Source: Paenibacillus sp. PL2-23 (GTDB lineage: Bacteria; Bacillota; Bacilli; Paenibacillales; Paenibacillaceae). From it: a stretch of 64,000 bases of DNA. The stretch lies in assembly GCF_040834005.1 (NCBI RefSeq), contig NZ_CP162129.1:3620001-3684000 (forward strand). Direction: 5' to 3'. A program made the translations under genes and the position numbers. Below, in pieces: positions 1 to 8,626 of this stretch; the first letter of the stretch is position 1, and each line of letters starts with the position of its first letter. The notes beneath the pieces were generated by a model. That model was given only the letters and a program-made list of their open reading frames with translations. It was not told the origin of the DNA and did not search any database.

Positions 1-3000
1 GCAGCTCCTCTTACTTCCAACTCGGGCACCATCAACAATCAGAATACGATGTATACCTTCAGAGCGACATACACCGACCAGGATAATAATAAGCCTCTCG
101 CGATGCAGGTCGTCATCGACGACAAAGCATACGATATGCGCGAGGTCGATTACAGCGACACGGCTTACACGGACGGCAAGGAATATTTTTTCCTTCGCAA
201 ACTGCCTGTCGGCACCAGCACTTACTACTTCCGCGCCGCTGACGGTTCATCCCCTGCCGCTTCCACAACTCCCGCGACTGCTCCAACCGTTACGCAATCG
301 TCTTCTATTATCGACGTTACCGTAAGCCAAGTCGGCTACAGCTCGACCGCTTACAAAAATGCAATCATTACATCCACTACTTATCTGGGCGACAACAGCT
401 ATCAAATCCTGAACGGCACCACTGTGGTGAAGTCGGGTCATATGCCTTACAGAGGAATGGTCTGGGGCAAATATGTGTACATGATTGAATTCCCGGAAAT
501 TACGACGCTCGGAGACAACTACACGATAAAGACAAACGGCATCTCATCGTACCCGTTCCCGATTAAAACGAACGTCTGGGACGGCTACAAGGACGAGATG
601 ACGGCATTCTATCGGATTCAGCGCGCCAGCGTGGCCACTTCCGATGTTTACCCGCCAGGGTACAGCACCATCCCGCCATCCGAAAAAGTGTTCCATCCCG
701 CGGGACATCTGGACGATGCCATCAGCCTTGACGGCACGACTAGCTATGACCTGACAGGCGGTCATTACGACGCGGGCGACTACGGTAAATACGGCGCCAA
801 TCAATGGGTAGGCGCAGAGATCGTCTTGGCTTATCTCCGGAACTTAGACTCCCCTAGCGTCAAGTTCGATAATGACAATAACGATATTCCCGACCTTATC
901 GATGAAGCGATGTTTGCCAGCGATTATTTGGTGAAGTTCGCCAACCTATTCAACGGCGCAATGTACAACATCTCCCATCATGGGGCCTTCGTACACCCTC
1001 ACAAAGAAACCGATGGCATCCCGGGCAACTCGGACGACCGGAAGCTGCGTACCGATGTGCTCAGCGTAAAAGGCTCGGCCAAAGGCGCGGCAACGCTCGC
1101 CTCGACGGCGCGCGCGATTCGCACGGCAATAGCCGAAGGCGACGTTCCGACCTCTCTCTTCACGGATCTAAACGCAGCCGCCGACGAATACGAAGAAGCA
1201 GCGACTACGATGTACGACTTTATGGTCGCCAATCTGACCGCTCCTCAGCACGGGGACGTCAACAAATCAAGAATCTTCGCCGATGTCGAGATGTACCTGC
1301 TCACAAACGATGTGGCTTACAAAAACGCGGCAACGACTGCCGCCAATGCTCTCACGTTCGACGACCTGAGCTCGACCGCGTATTGGAGCATGCGGCCGAT
1401 CGCGCTCGCCGAATTCTATCCGGTGGCCGATACGGCGACGCAAGCACACATTCAGGACTTGCTCGAGGAGCAGTTCCATTACGTGTTGACGCTCATGGAC
1501 GATACGCCGTACGGCGTCATCAACCAGTTCAGCAACTTCGGCGTAAACGAGCCGCTTATGGCGTATATCGGGGATATGATGCGGTATTACGAGCTCTTCG
1601 GCGATCCCGATACGCTCCGCATCATTCAAAGAGCAATGTACTGGGTCTACGGGCAGAATCCATGGAATACTAGCTGGGTGTCCGGCATCGGTACCGACTA
1701 TGTCGACTTCCTCCACACGCGGTTGGACGAAGAAGCGAACTCGTCTGCCAATCAAGGGGTCGTCATCCCTGGCGCGATGGTCAGCGGCGCGAATATCAAA
1801 AATCCGAAGGATCAATTCAGCGTCAGTCCATGGTACGAAGACCGGTACGCGGGCGCGGACAATATGAGTCAGTGGCGATACAATGAGTACAGCGTCAATA
1901 TCCAAGCCGGCATGTTCTACACGGTTATGGGACTCAGCACGATTAATAATGAAGCATCTTCGGGGTCGAATCTGCCCGAGCTTCAAGTGTTTGGCCCGAC
2001 CCTTGGCGAATATGTACGCGGCGATGTCACGGTATTCACCAGCACGAACGCCGGCACGCCGGCTGTAAGAACCGGCGGAACCTATGTGCCAATGACGCTG
2101 AATGGCCCTGCCTATGAGTATACGTTCGACACAAGCACAGTCACACCGCTATCCAATCTGTTCATGCGCGTGAGAGGCAACGACACCTCGGGCAACTACA
2201 CGTACAGCCACATGCACTATACGGTTGCCCGGCCGCTTCCGGACCCTTCGCATCCGCTTCTCTTCGATGACTTTGACAAAAATGGAGTATGGGGCAAAGC
2301 GAACGGACAATGGGTGAACTGGTGGAATCAGAATGGCGGCACCAACGAAGGCACTTTCGCCAGGGTTGAAGATACTCCCGGGAATTTCGTCGGCAAGTTT
2401 GGGCAGAACCCGTCCAACGTCAACGCGGAAGCCAAATTCCAGCATTGGAACGAATCCTATAGCGTAGATGGCTATCGTTACGTCAACATGAAGGTGAAAA
2501 ATCCGAGCCATCCAAACTTGCGCATGCGGGCAACCTTGTCCGATGGCAAAAACAGCATCAACTTGACGAACGGCTGGATCAGCATCCCGACCACTTGGAC
2601 CGATATGCAGTTCGACACGAGCACAGCGCCGGCTGCCATGGACAGGACGAAAGCCGTGATTACGATTTGGCTGAAGCAGACCGTCAAGGGTTATGGAGAG
2701 ATGTTTATGGATGATCTCCAATTTACCAACACGGCCAGCGGCAGCGCGCCAACGTTAACAGCCGGCAGCGTGAGTGCAACAACCGGCAATACTCTGTCGA
2801 ACTTTACGTTTACCGTGACATATACCGATGTCGACAACGAAGCGCCGTATGCTGTAGAGCTTGTCACAGACGGCGTAGTCCGCAAGATGTACGAGGTGAA
2901 CGTGAATGACACGGATTATACAAACGGCAAGACCTATAGACTCATTACAAGGCTGCCCAAAGGCAATCATAAGTACTACTTCACGACGACGGATAAGACG

Positions 3001-3048
3001 TCCGATGCGGTCAGCACGACCGTGGCGACCGGTCCATCCGTGAGCTAA
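1..3048 (+). CDS. GH9 endoglucanase/glycosidase, secreted multidomain, 5' end missing
   Basis: The reading frame is open to the left window edge, so the signal peptide and true start lie outside. In order it has a small beta-sandwich-like module (about nt 49-291), an N-terminal cellulase Ig-like domain (about nt 310-560), a GH9 (alpha/alpha)6 catalytic domain, a carbohydrate-binding-like module (about nt 2250-2740) and a second copy of the first small module (about nt 2800-3045). The GH9 signature GGHYDAGDYGKYG (nt 757-795) carries the paired aspartates of the inverting mechanism, and NEYSVN (about nt 1881) carries the likely general acid Glu. GH9 enzymes mostly cleave beta-1,4-glucans such as cellulose, xyloglucan or lichenan; the exact substrate cannot be read here. 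The matching flanking modules suggest a modular secreted enzyme. A hairpin terminator follows. Confidence 0.9.
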   Translation, partial: AAPLTSNSGTINNQNTMYTFRATYTDQDNNKPLAMQVVIDDKAYDMREVDYSDTAYTDGKEYFFLRKLPVGTSTYYFRAADGSSPAASTTPATAPTVTQSSSIIDVTVSQVGYSSTAYKNAIITSTTYLGDNSYQILNGTTVVKSGHMPYRGMVWGKYVYMIEFPEITTLGDNYTIKTNGISSYPFPIKTNVWDGYKDEMTAFYRIQRASVATSDVYPPGYSTIPPSEKVFHPAGHLDDAISLDGTTSYDLTGGHYDAGDYGKYGANQWVGAEIVLAYLRNLDSPSVKFDNDNNDIPDLIDEAMFASDYLVKFANLFNGAMYNISHHGAFVHPHKETDGIPGNSDDRKLRTDVLSVKGSAKGAATLASTARAIRTAIAEGDVPTSLFTDLNAAADEYEEAATTMYDFMVANLTAPQHGDVNKSRIFADVEMYLLTNDVAYKNAATTAANALTFDDLSSTAYWSMRPIALAEFYPVADTATQAHIQDLLEEQFHYVLTLMDDTPYGVINQFSNFGVNEPLMAYIGDMMRYYELFGDPDTLRIIQRAMYWVYGQNPWNTSWVSGIGTDYVDFLHTRLDEEANSSANQGVVIPGAMVSGANIKNPKDQFSVSPWYEDRYAGADNMSQWRYNEYSVNIQAGMFYTVMGLSTINNEASSGSNLPELQVFGPTLGEYVRGDVTVFTSTNAGTPAVRTGGTYVPMTLNGPAYEYTFDTSTVTPLSNLFMRVRGNDTSGNYTYSHMHYTVARPLPDPSHPLLFDDFDKNGVWGKANGQWVNWWNQNGGTNEGTFARVEDTPGNFVGKFGQNPSNVNAEAKFQHWNESYSVDGYRYVNMKVKNPSHPNLRMRATLSDGKNSINLTNGWISIPTTWTDMQFDTSTAPAAMDRTKAVITIWLKQTVKGYGEMFMDDLQFTNTASGSAPTLTAGSVSATTGNTLSNFTFTVTYTDVDNEAPYAVELVTDGVVRKMYEVNVNDTDYTNGKTYRLITRLPKGNHKYYFTTTDKTSDAVSTTVATGPSVS

Positions 3049-3063
3049 AGCAAGCCGAACTGG

Positions 3064-3103
3064 AAAGGAGAGGACGCGGGTTACCCCCGTCCTCTCCTTT
3101 TGT
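3064..3103. terminator. Rho-independent terminator after the GH9 gene
   Basis: A 13-bp perfect stem (AAAGGAGAGGACG at 3064-3076 pairing with 3088-3100) has an 11-nt loop and ends in a short T run. It sits 16 nt past the GH9 stop. On the other strand an A/T-poor flank makes it weaker, but it also lies downstream of glgC. Confidence 0.8.
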
Positions 3104-3247
3104 CATATAAGCGGGACCGCACATGGCAAACAGCTCGTCTCCATGCCTGGAACCGCGTGGCGGACCGGCATGCCGCCTCGACTTCTCCTGTCTCCAGGAT
3201 GCCTTCTATTCCGGCGCTATTGTACGACTACGAGAAGACCTAATGGT

Positions 3248-4495
3248 CTAATAGCCAAGCGCTTGGCTTTTGTGAAGCTTGCGATTACGGCGTCCCGCAG
3301 AGCCGGACAACAGGGCTGCGAGGTTGTCAGAGCTGACAGGCGCGGTTCTGCGCTCCGCCTTGACAGCTTCTCCTGGTGCTACAACCGAGATGTGCGCCGC
3401 ATCTGGAGCACCAATTACAGCACCATCCTCAATAACGGCATTCTCGCCAATAATAGCTTTGTGGATGCGGACATGACGGCCAATTCGAGCGCCGGGCATA
3501 ATAATGCTCTCTGAGAGCAGGCTGCCTCTGCCGATTACGGATCCTGTGCTAATAATGGAACGCTTGGCGCTGCCCTCCATCCGGCAATAGCTGTCTACAA
3601 TACAATCCGGAGACACAATCCCGCTTCGACTATTAGTCATACCTAAGGGTGACACACAGCTGGAGTGGAGCGGCCAATGAGGCTCAGATAAGTTAAGCTT
3701 TCCGTCAATCAGCTCCATATGGGCTTCCCATAGGCTGTCGACTGTGCCTACATCGCGCCAGTAGCCTTCATATGGATAAGCGGATATTCGCTCGCCACCC
3801 AGGAGAAGCTTTGGAATGATATCCTTGCCGAAGTCATGGCTGGATTCGGGATTCCGGGCATCTTGCTCCAGCACCTCTATGAGCTTGTCCTTGCGGAACA
3901 GATAGATGCCCATTGAAGCTAGATTGCTCCTTGGACGGGATGGCTTCTCTTCAAACTCCACGACGCTGTAATCCTCAGTTGTATTCAAAATGCCAAAGCG
4001 GCTAGCTTCGTGCCAAGGCACTTCCTTCACTGCAATTGTGGCGGATGCGCCACTGCTAATATGCCTCTCCAGCATGGGACGATAATCCATTTGATAGATA
4101 TGGTCGCCAGACAGGATCAGAACATGTTGTGGATCATGGTGATCGATGTAGGCTAAATTGCGATAAATGGCATCGGCTGTGCCACTGTAGCATCCGCTAG
4201 GAGAGTGCTCAGAAGCCGGCAGCATCACAATTTCACCCGCGTGCTTGGCCCCTATAGCGTTAAGCCACGCGCCGCCGTCGCCAATATGACGGTGTACCGT
4301 GTCGGAGCAATAATGAGTTAACACGCCTACATTGCGAATGCCTGAATTCAAGCAATTGCTAAGCGGAAAGTCTATCATACGGTAACGTTCGCCGAAAGGC
4401 ACAACGGGTTTCGCCAAGGAAGAGGTAAGCGGAGCAAGCCGTTTGCCCTCACCGCCCGCAAGCAGCATAGCTGTACAAACCATTTGATTCACCAT
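3248..4495 (-). CDS. glgC: Glucose-1-phosphate adenylyltransferase
   Basis: Makes ADP-glucose from glucose-1-phosphate and ATP, the first step of bacterial glycogen synthesis. The N-terminal nucleotidyltransferase motif LAGGEGKRL, the downstream FPLSNCLNSGI and SGDHIYQMDY segments and a C-terminal left-handed beta-helix of hexapeptide repeats (IIMPGARIGRHVRI region) are all present. At 415 residues it is normal length for the family. ATG at 4495 is preferred: GGAGG lies 5 nt upstream, whereas the longer TTG start at 4507 would be inside that ribosome site. No glgA, glgB, glgD or glgP is adjacent, so it may act alone here or with genes elsewhere. A terminator separates it from the upstream amylase gene. 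Confidence 0.92.
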   Translation of the reverse strand: MVNQMVCTAMLLAGGEGKRLAPLTSSLAKPVVPFGERYRMIDFPLSNCLNSGIRNVGVLTHYCSDTVHRHIGDGGAWLNAIGAKHAGEIVMLPASEHSPSGCYSGTADAIYRNLAYIDHHDPQHVLILSGDHIYQMDYRPMLERHISSGASATIAVKEVPWHEASRFGILNTTEDYSVVEFEEKPSRPRSNLASMGIYLFRKDKLIEVLEQDARNPESSHDFGKDIIPKLLLGGERISAYPYEGYWRDVGTVDSLWEAHMELIDGKLNLSEPHWPLHSSCVSPLGMTNSRSGIVSPDCIVDSYCRMEGSAKRSIISTGSVIGRGSLLSESIIMPGARIGRHVRIHKAIIGENAVIEDGAVIGAPDAAHISVVAPGEAVKAERRTAPVSSDNLAALLSGSAGRRNRKLHKSQALGY

Positions 4496-4595
4496 ATATT
4501 CCTCCAAACTCTCTTAGTATGTTGGTACACCTCGAACCTTTATGTCGGTAATATTTGATACACTTAATGACAACATCTGAAACAGCCCGAATGCG
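4496..4595 (-). promoter_or_regulatory. Intergenic region ahead of glgC
   Basis: About 100 A/T-rich bases between the GH13 terminator and glgC must contain the glgC promoter. No convincing -35/-10 pair was identified by eye. Confidence 0.3.
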
Positions 4596-4631
4596 CAAAA
4601 AAATGGCGCGCCGGTCAGCCGGCACGCCATT
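4596..4631 (-). terminator. Terminator after the GH13 gene
   Basis: A strong G+C-rich stem (4603-4614 with 4619-4630, 4-nt loop) is followed on the minus strand by seven T residues (4597-4603). It lies 18 nt beyond the GH13 stop and insulates glgC. Confidence 0.88.
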
Positions 4632-4648
4632 CTAATAGTATGGAGCGG

Positions 4649-6397
4649 CTATTGGATTCTCCGCCATATAATCCTATAACCGTTCGGCTCAAGCTGGATG
4701 GTCAGACGCCCCTCATGATTATCAATCTCCTCGTCCGTTAAGGCATCACGCCAGCCGCCCTCCACCATGGGATGAGTCAGCTCGGCGTGTTCGTCCGAAC
4801 GATTGACCCAGACGGTGAAATGCTCTTCCCCATCCAGCCGTTCATAAATAAGCGAGCCGCCTTCCGCTTCTGCTGATAGAATGCGGAATCGACCGCTGCG
4901 CAGCGCCTTGTGCTCCTTCCTCAGTGCGATAAGCAGCTTATAGAAATCGAACAGGTCCTTGTTCTGGCTCTCCTCATCCCAGACCATGCACTTGCGGCAA
5001 TCCGGATCGTCTCCGCCATCCATGCCGAACTCATCCCCATAATAAATGCAAGGCAAGCCCATCATGGTCATCATGAATACAACAGCTTGCTTGAGCCTTC
5101 CAATATCGCCATCACATCGTGTCAGGACTCGTGGTATATCATGACTGGACAGCAGGTTGAAGAGCGCCTCGTTCGTCTGCTGCGGATAACGCATGAGAAG
5201 CCCGTTCACGCGCTCTGCGAATTGGGCAGGCGAGATGGTTCGATCGGCAAAAAAGCCAAGACTCTGCTGCGTCAACGGATAATTCATGACGGAATCAAAT
5301 TGATCGCCAAGCAGCCAATTCAAGGAGTCGCTCCACACTTCCCCTACAATAAAGGCATCCGGATTAGCCGTTTTGACCGCTTGGCGGAACTCCCGCCAAA
5401 ATTGATGATCCACCTCATTGGCGACATCCAGTCTCCAGCCGTCAATCCCCGTTTCTTCCATCCAGTAGACCGAAGTTTCGATCAAATATTGCTTCACATC
5501 AGGATGCGCGGTATTCAGCTTAGGCATATGGCCAAAAAATCCAAACGTATCATAATTCGGCATACCATCGTGAACGCCAACCGGGAATTCCTTCAGGTGG
5601 AACCAGTCCTTGTACTTCGACTCCTCTCCCTTCTCCAGCACATCCTGGAACGGCTGGAACTGCTCGCTCGCATGATTGAATACCGCATCAAGAATAACGC
5701 GTATCCCGTTGTCATGACAGAGCTGTACAAACTTCTTAAGCAGCTCCTTGTCTCCAAAATGGGGATCAATCTCGCGATAATCCACCGTGTCATACTTGTG
5801 GTTCGAGGGCGAGCGGAAGATTGGCGTCAAATAGACGGCGTTCACTCCAAGCTCGTTCAAGTGGCCGATGCGGTTCAGCATTCCCTGGATATCTCCTCCG
5901 AAGAAGGAATCACCCTCCGGCTTTTCTCCCCAGGGCAAGGTTCCCTCTGGATCGTTGGAGGTATCGCCATTGTCGAAGCGGTCCGGGAGAATTTGATAGA
6001 ATACAGCCTCCTTTACCCACTCCGGCGGGGCGAACAGATCCACTTCATGAATATAATGAGCCTCGAAATAACCGCCCGCCGGAGCCGGCTGCTCCGAAGA
6101 GAAGCCGTCCTCCGTAAGCCAGATCGTCTCATCGCCGCTGTGCAGACGAAATCCGTAGGTGAACCGTTTGAATTCCGGACGAATGACCGCCTCCCAATAA
6201 TCATGCAGGCCATCTGCTGCGATGTGGTCCATCTCCACTTCATGGGAGTGATGGTCCCAGTCATATTTGTCTCCTGCAACAGCAACAACCCTCTCCACAT
6301 CATTACGTTTTGTTTTCAGTCTGAGATGGAACGTCTCCGCATCATAAGCATATGACCATCTACGGCTGGGGGAATGATAGATACTCTCCAATAACAT
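4649..6397 (-). CDS. GH13 neopullulanase/cyclomaltodextrinase-type alpha-glycosidase
   Basis: Predicted cytoplasmic enzyme that opens cyclodextrins or cleaves maltodextrins and pullulan. An N-terminal CBM34-like domain (about residues 1-120) precedes a GH13 TIM barrel. All four conserved regions are visible: DAVFNH (237-242), WRLDVANEV with nucleophile D324, VGEVW with acid/base E353, and SSHD with D420. The 582-residue length matches the neopullulanase/maltogenic amylase subfamily. There is no signal peptide. ATG at 6397 has AGGAG 8 nt upstream. It lies 37 nt after the SDR gene and is probably co-transcribed with it. Neopullulanase, maltogenic amylase and cyclomaltodextrinase cannot be told apart by sequence alone. 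Confidence 0.92.
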   Translation of the reverse strand: MLLESIYHSPSRRWSYAYDAETFHLRLKTKRNDVERVVAVAGDKYDWDHHSHEVEMDHIAADGLHDYWEAVIRPEFKRFTYGFRLHSGDETIWLTEDGFSSEQPAPAGGYFEAHYIHEVDLFAPPEWVKEAVFYQILPDRFDNGDTSNDPEGTLPWGEKPEGDSFFGGDIQGMLNRIGHLNELGVNAVYLTPIFRSPSNHKYDTVDYREIDPHFGDKELLKKFVQLCHDNGIRVILDAVFNHASEQFQPFQDVLEKGEESKYKDWFHLKEFPVGVHDGMPNYDTFGFFGHMPKLNTAHPDVKQYLIETSVYWMEETGIDGWRLDVANEVDHQFWREFRQAVKTANPDAFIVGEVWSDSLNWLLGDQFDSVMNYPLTQQSLGFFADRTISPAQFAERVNGLLMRYPQQTNEALFNLLSSHDIPRVLTRCDGDIGRLKQAVVFMMTMMGLPCIYYGDEFGMDGGDDPDCRKCMVWDEESQNKDLFDFYKLLIALRKEHKALRSGRFRILSAEAEGGSLIYERLDGEEHFTVWVNRSDEHAELTHPMVEGGWRDALTDEEIDNHEGRLTIQLEPNGYRIIWRRIQ

Positions 6398-6434
6398 AGG
6401 GAACGCTCCTTTTTTTGATTAGATGATGTCCGCA

Positions 6435-7238
6435 TTACCCGCGAAGCAGGGATTCCGCTCCATCGATATAGACGGAAGTTCCGGTAATATGGCTGGCCTC
6501 ATCCGACGCCAGAAACAGTACGAGATTGGCAACCTGCTCAGGCTTGCCTGGTCCATTCTCAAGCGGCTGATCGCCTTCGGGGAATTCGACAGGAATACGG
6601 ATCTCCTCCAGCTCCGGCTTAGGCTTGGTTGACTCGTCAATATTGGTTGAAATCGCGCCAGGACATATCGCGTTCACGCGTATGCCGAATTCCGCCAGCT
6701 CCAGAGCCGCCATGCGCGCAAAGGCGGACACCCCTGCCTTGGAGCTGCTATAGGCGCTGAAGCCGAAATTGGAGAATACCCGATTGCCATTGATGGAGCT
6801 GTTAATTATGACGCTGCCGCCCTTCTCCTTCAGGTGAGGAATGGCTTGCTTGACCGTCAGGAACGTTCCAGTCAGGTTGATGTTAATGGTGGTCTCCCAT
6901 TCCTCCTTGCTCATATGCTCAATGGGCGAGATCGTACCGTTGATGCCCGCGTTTGCAAATACAATATCAAGCTGTCCGAAGGTGTAGATCGCGCTGCGGT
7001 AAGCCTCTTCAAGAGACTGCTCATCCGCAATGTCTGCCTGGACGGCTATGGATTGTACGCCAAAGGCTTCAGCCTCCCGGCAAACTGCCTCAAGCGGCTC
7101 CAGCTCCCGACCAAGCAGGACGAGGTTTGCACCTTCCTGGGCGAAGCGAATGGCGGAAGCTCGTCCGATGCCGGAGCCCGCCCCCGTAATAAGCGCTGCC
7201 TTGCCTTCTAATCGTCTGGCGTGTGAATAACGGGACAT
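6435..7238 (-). CDS. SDR family NAD(P)-dependent oxidoreductase
   Basis: Classical short-chain dehydrogenase of 267 residues. Visible motifs are the TGAGSGIG cofactor loop (18-25), NAG (about 96-98), the catalytic Ser near NSSING, YSSSK with Y163 and K167, and CPGAISTNI. The substrate is unknown; the protein resembles glucose/3-oxoacyl dehydrogenase-like family members that reduce or oxidise secondary alcohols. ATG at 7238 is chosen because AGGAG sits 8 nt upstream; an in-frame ATG at 7244 is too close to that site and the longer frame to 7391 lacks one. It is first in a likely two-gene operon with the GH13 enzyme and diverges from the patatin gene. Confidence 0.88.
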   Translation of the reverse strand: MSRYSHARRLEGKAALITGAGSGIGRASAIRFAQEGANLVLLGRELEPLEAVCREAEAFGVQSIAVQADIADEQSLEEAYRSAIYTFGQLDIVFANAGINGTISPIEHMSKEEWETTININLTGTFLTVKQAIPHLKEKGGSVIINSSINGNRVFSNFGFSAYSSSKAGVSAFARMAALELAEFGIRVNAICPGAISTNIDESTKPKPELEEIRIPVEFPEGDQPLENGPGKPEQVANLVLFLASDEASHITGTSVYIDGAESLLRG

Positions 7239-7381
7239 GTACATCTCTCCTTTGTGGACTTTAATCGATTTGAGAATTAGTACACCCTGCTTTGTACATT
7301 GAAACAGCAGGAATATGTTTCTCTCGAAGCGAATATAGTTGGCAAACAATAGCAGCGTTATGGGAAAGGGGAAAGGCGTTC

Positions 7382-8566
7382 GTGACAGCAAACGGCAAGC
7401 TGGCGCTTGCGCTTGAAGGAGGCGGCGCCAAAGGCGCTTACCATATGGGGGTCGTCAAAGCGTACCGGGAGGCTGGCTATACCTTCGACGCCATAGCCGG
7501 CACCTCAATCGGCGCCTTGAACGGAGCCGTTATCGCGCAGGGAGATTTCGAGATTGGCTTCGGGGTTTGGGAGCAGCTCGACGCCCGGTCGATCTTCGAC
7601 ATCAGCGAAGAGGAATACCGCTTGCTGATGAGGCGGAGACTGGATACAGCAGCCCTGCGCCACATGGCCGCGCGCACCAAGAGGCTTATCGCGGGCAGAG
7701 GCATGGATACGCATAAAATGCGACTATTTATGGAGTCCCTGATTGACGAAAGCCGGCTGCGGTCCAGCACTGCGGACTTTGGGCTGGTAACCGTATCCTT
7801 GAGTGACCGAGCTCCGCTGGAGCTGTACAAGGAGGACATCCCGGCAGGACGAATATTGGACTATCTGATGGCCAGCGCCTCATTTCCAGGCTTTCAGACG
7901 ACGTTTATTGACGATAAAGCCTATATCGACGGCGGGCTGTACGATAATTGCCCCATTAATATGCTTGCACGCAAAGGCTATACAAGCATTGTTGCGGTCC
8001 GCACCTTCGCGATGGGCGTGACGCAAAAGGTCCGATATCCCGACCTCACGTTGACAACAATCGCCCCCTCCGAGCCGCTCGGCGGTATGATGAGCTTTAA
8101 CCCCTCAGCCATTCACCGCAGCATGAGCATGGGGTATTACGACGCACTCCGAGGGCTGCAGGGGCTGCAGGGGCGCGTCTATTGCATCGACATTGAGTCT
8201 TTAACCGAGGAAGCTTGCAAGGGGATGCTCGCCTCACTCCCCGATGCCAAGCTGCTTGCGCTGGGCCGCATGCTTGGGGCTAGCGGCATTCCTGCGCGCG
8301 AGCTGTGGAGCAGAGTCATTGTGCCCAGGCTGTCAGAGAGTATGCGCCTTCCTGGGGACGCCTCCTCGATCACCTTTATCATTCACCTGGCGGAAGCGCT
8401 GGCTTCGGCCAAGGGAATCGAGAAGTACGCGGTCTATTCCTTCCAGGATTGGGTGCGCTCCGTTATCCATGGCCCTCTTAAGAACGTTCAGGGACTACAC
8501 TTCCGACAGGTAGAGCTGTGCATGGCGGCTCAGCGCATCCTGGAAGCCATATTTAAAACCCCCTAA
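7382..8566 (+). CDS. Patatin-like phospholipase family protein
   Basis: Predicted serine acyl hydrolase (lipase A/phospholipase). The patatin fold is shown by the oxyanion-hole loop GGGAKG (13-18), the nucleophile elbow GTSIG (Ser42) and the catalytic Asp in YIDGGLYDN (D183), giving a Ser-Asp dyad. The C-terminal ~180 residues have no recognised domain. No signal peptide or membrane segment is seen, so it is probably cytoplasmic. GTG at 7382 is preferred for its purine-rich upstream stretch and because the patatin domain starts right after; a TTG at 7292 would add 30 unlikely residues. It is divergent from the SDR gene. Confidence 0.85.
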   Translation: MTANGKLALALEGGGAKGAYHMGVVKAYREAGYTFDAIAGTSIGALNGAVIAQGDFEIGFGVWEQLDARSIFDISEEEYRLLMRRRLDTAALRHMAARTKRLIAGRGMDTHKMRLFMESLIDESRLRSSTADFGLVTVSLSDRAPLELYKEDIPAGRILDYLMASASFPGFQTTFIDDKAYIDGGLYDNCPINMLARKGYTSIVAVRTFAMGVTQKVRYPDLTLTTIAPSEPLGGMMSFNPSAIHRSMSMGYYDALRGLQGLQGRVYCIDIESLTEEACKGMLASLPDAKLLALGRMLGASGIPARELWSRVIVPRLSESMRLPGDASSITFIIHLAEALASAKGIEKYAVYSFQDWVRSVIHGPLKNVQGLHFRQVELCMAAQRILEAIFKTP

Positions 8567-8593
8567 TAGACCACATTCGTCCATTAGGGGGCT
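8556..8593. terminator. Bidirectional terminator between patatin and GH88 genes
   Basis: CCCCCTAAT (8559-8567) pairs perfectly with ATTAGGGGG (8583-8591). The left arm overlaps the patatin stop codon. On the minus strand the stem is followed by TTTTAAAT, so it serves the GH88 gene best. Confidence 0.7.
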
Positions 8594-8626
8594 TCCTGCC
8601 CGTCACCTATTCCAATCCAACTCCGC

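Noticed and set aside
1267..1986. 239-codon minus-strand frame opposite the GH9 gene
   Set aside because: Shadow of the GH9 coding frame with no recognisable domain.
3143..3514. 123-codon plus-strand frame after the GH9 terminator
   Set aside because: It overlaps the 3' end of glgC and has no ribosome site or known domain.
4910..6355. 481-codon plus-strand frame opposite the GH13 gene
   Set aside because: No family resemblance or ribosome site; the minus strand has all four GH13 motifs.
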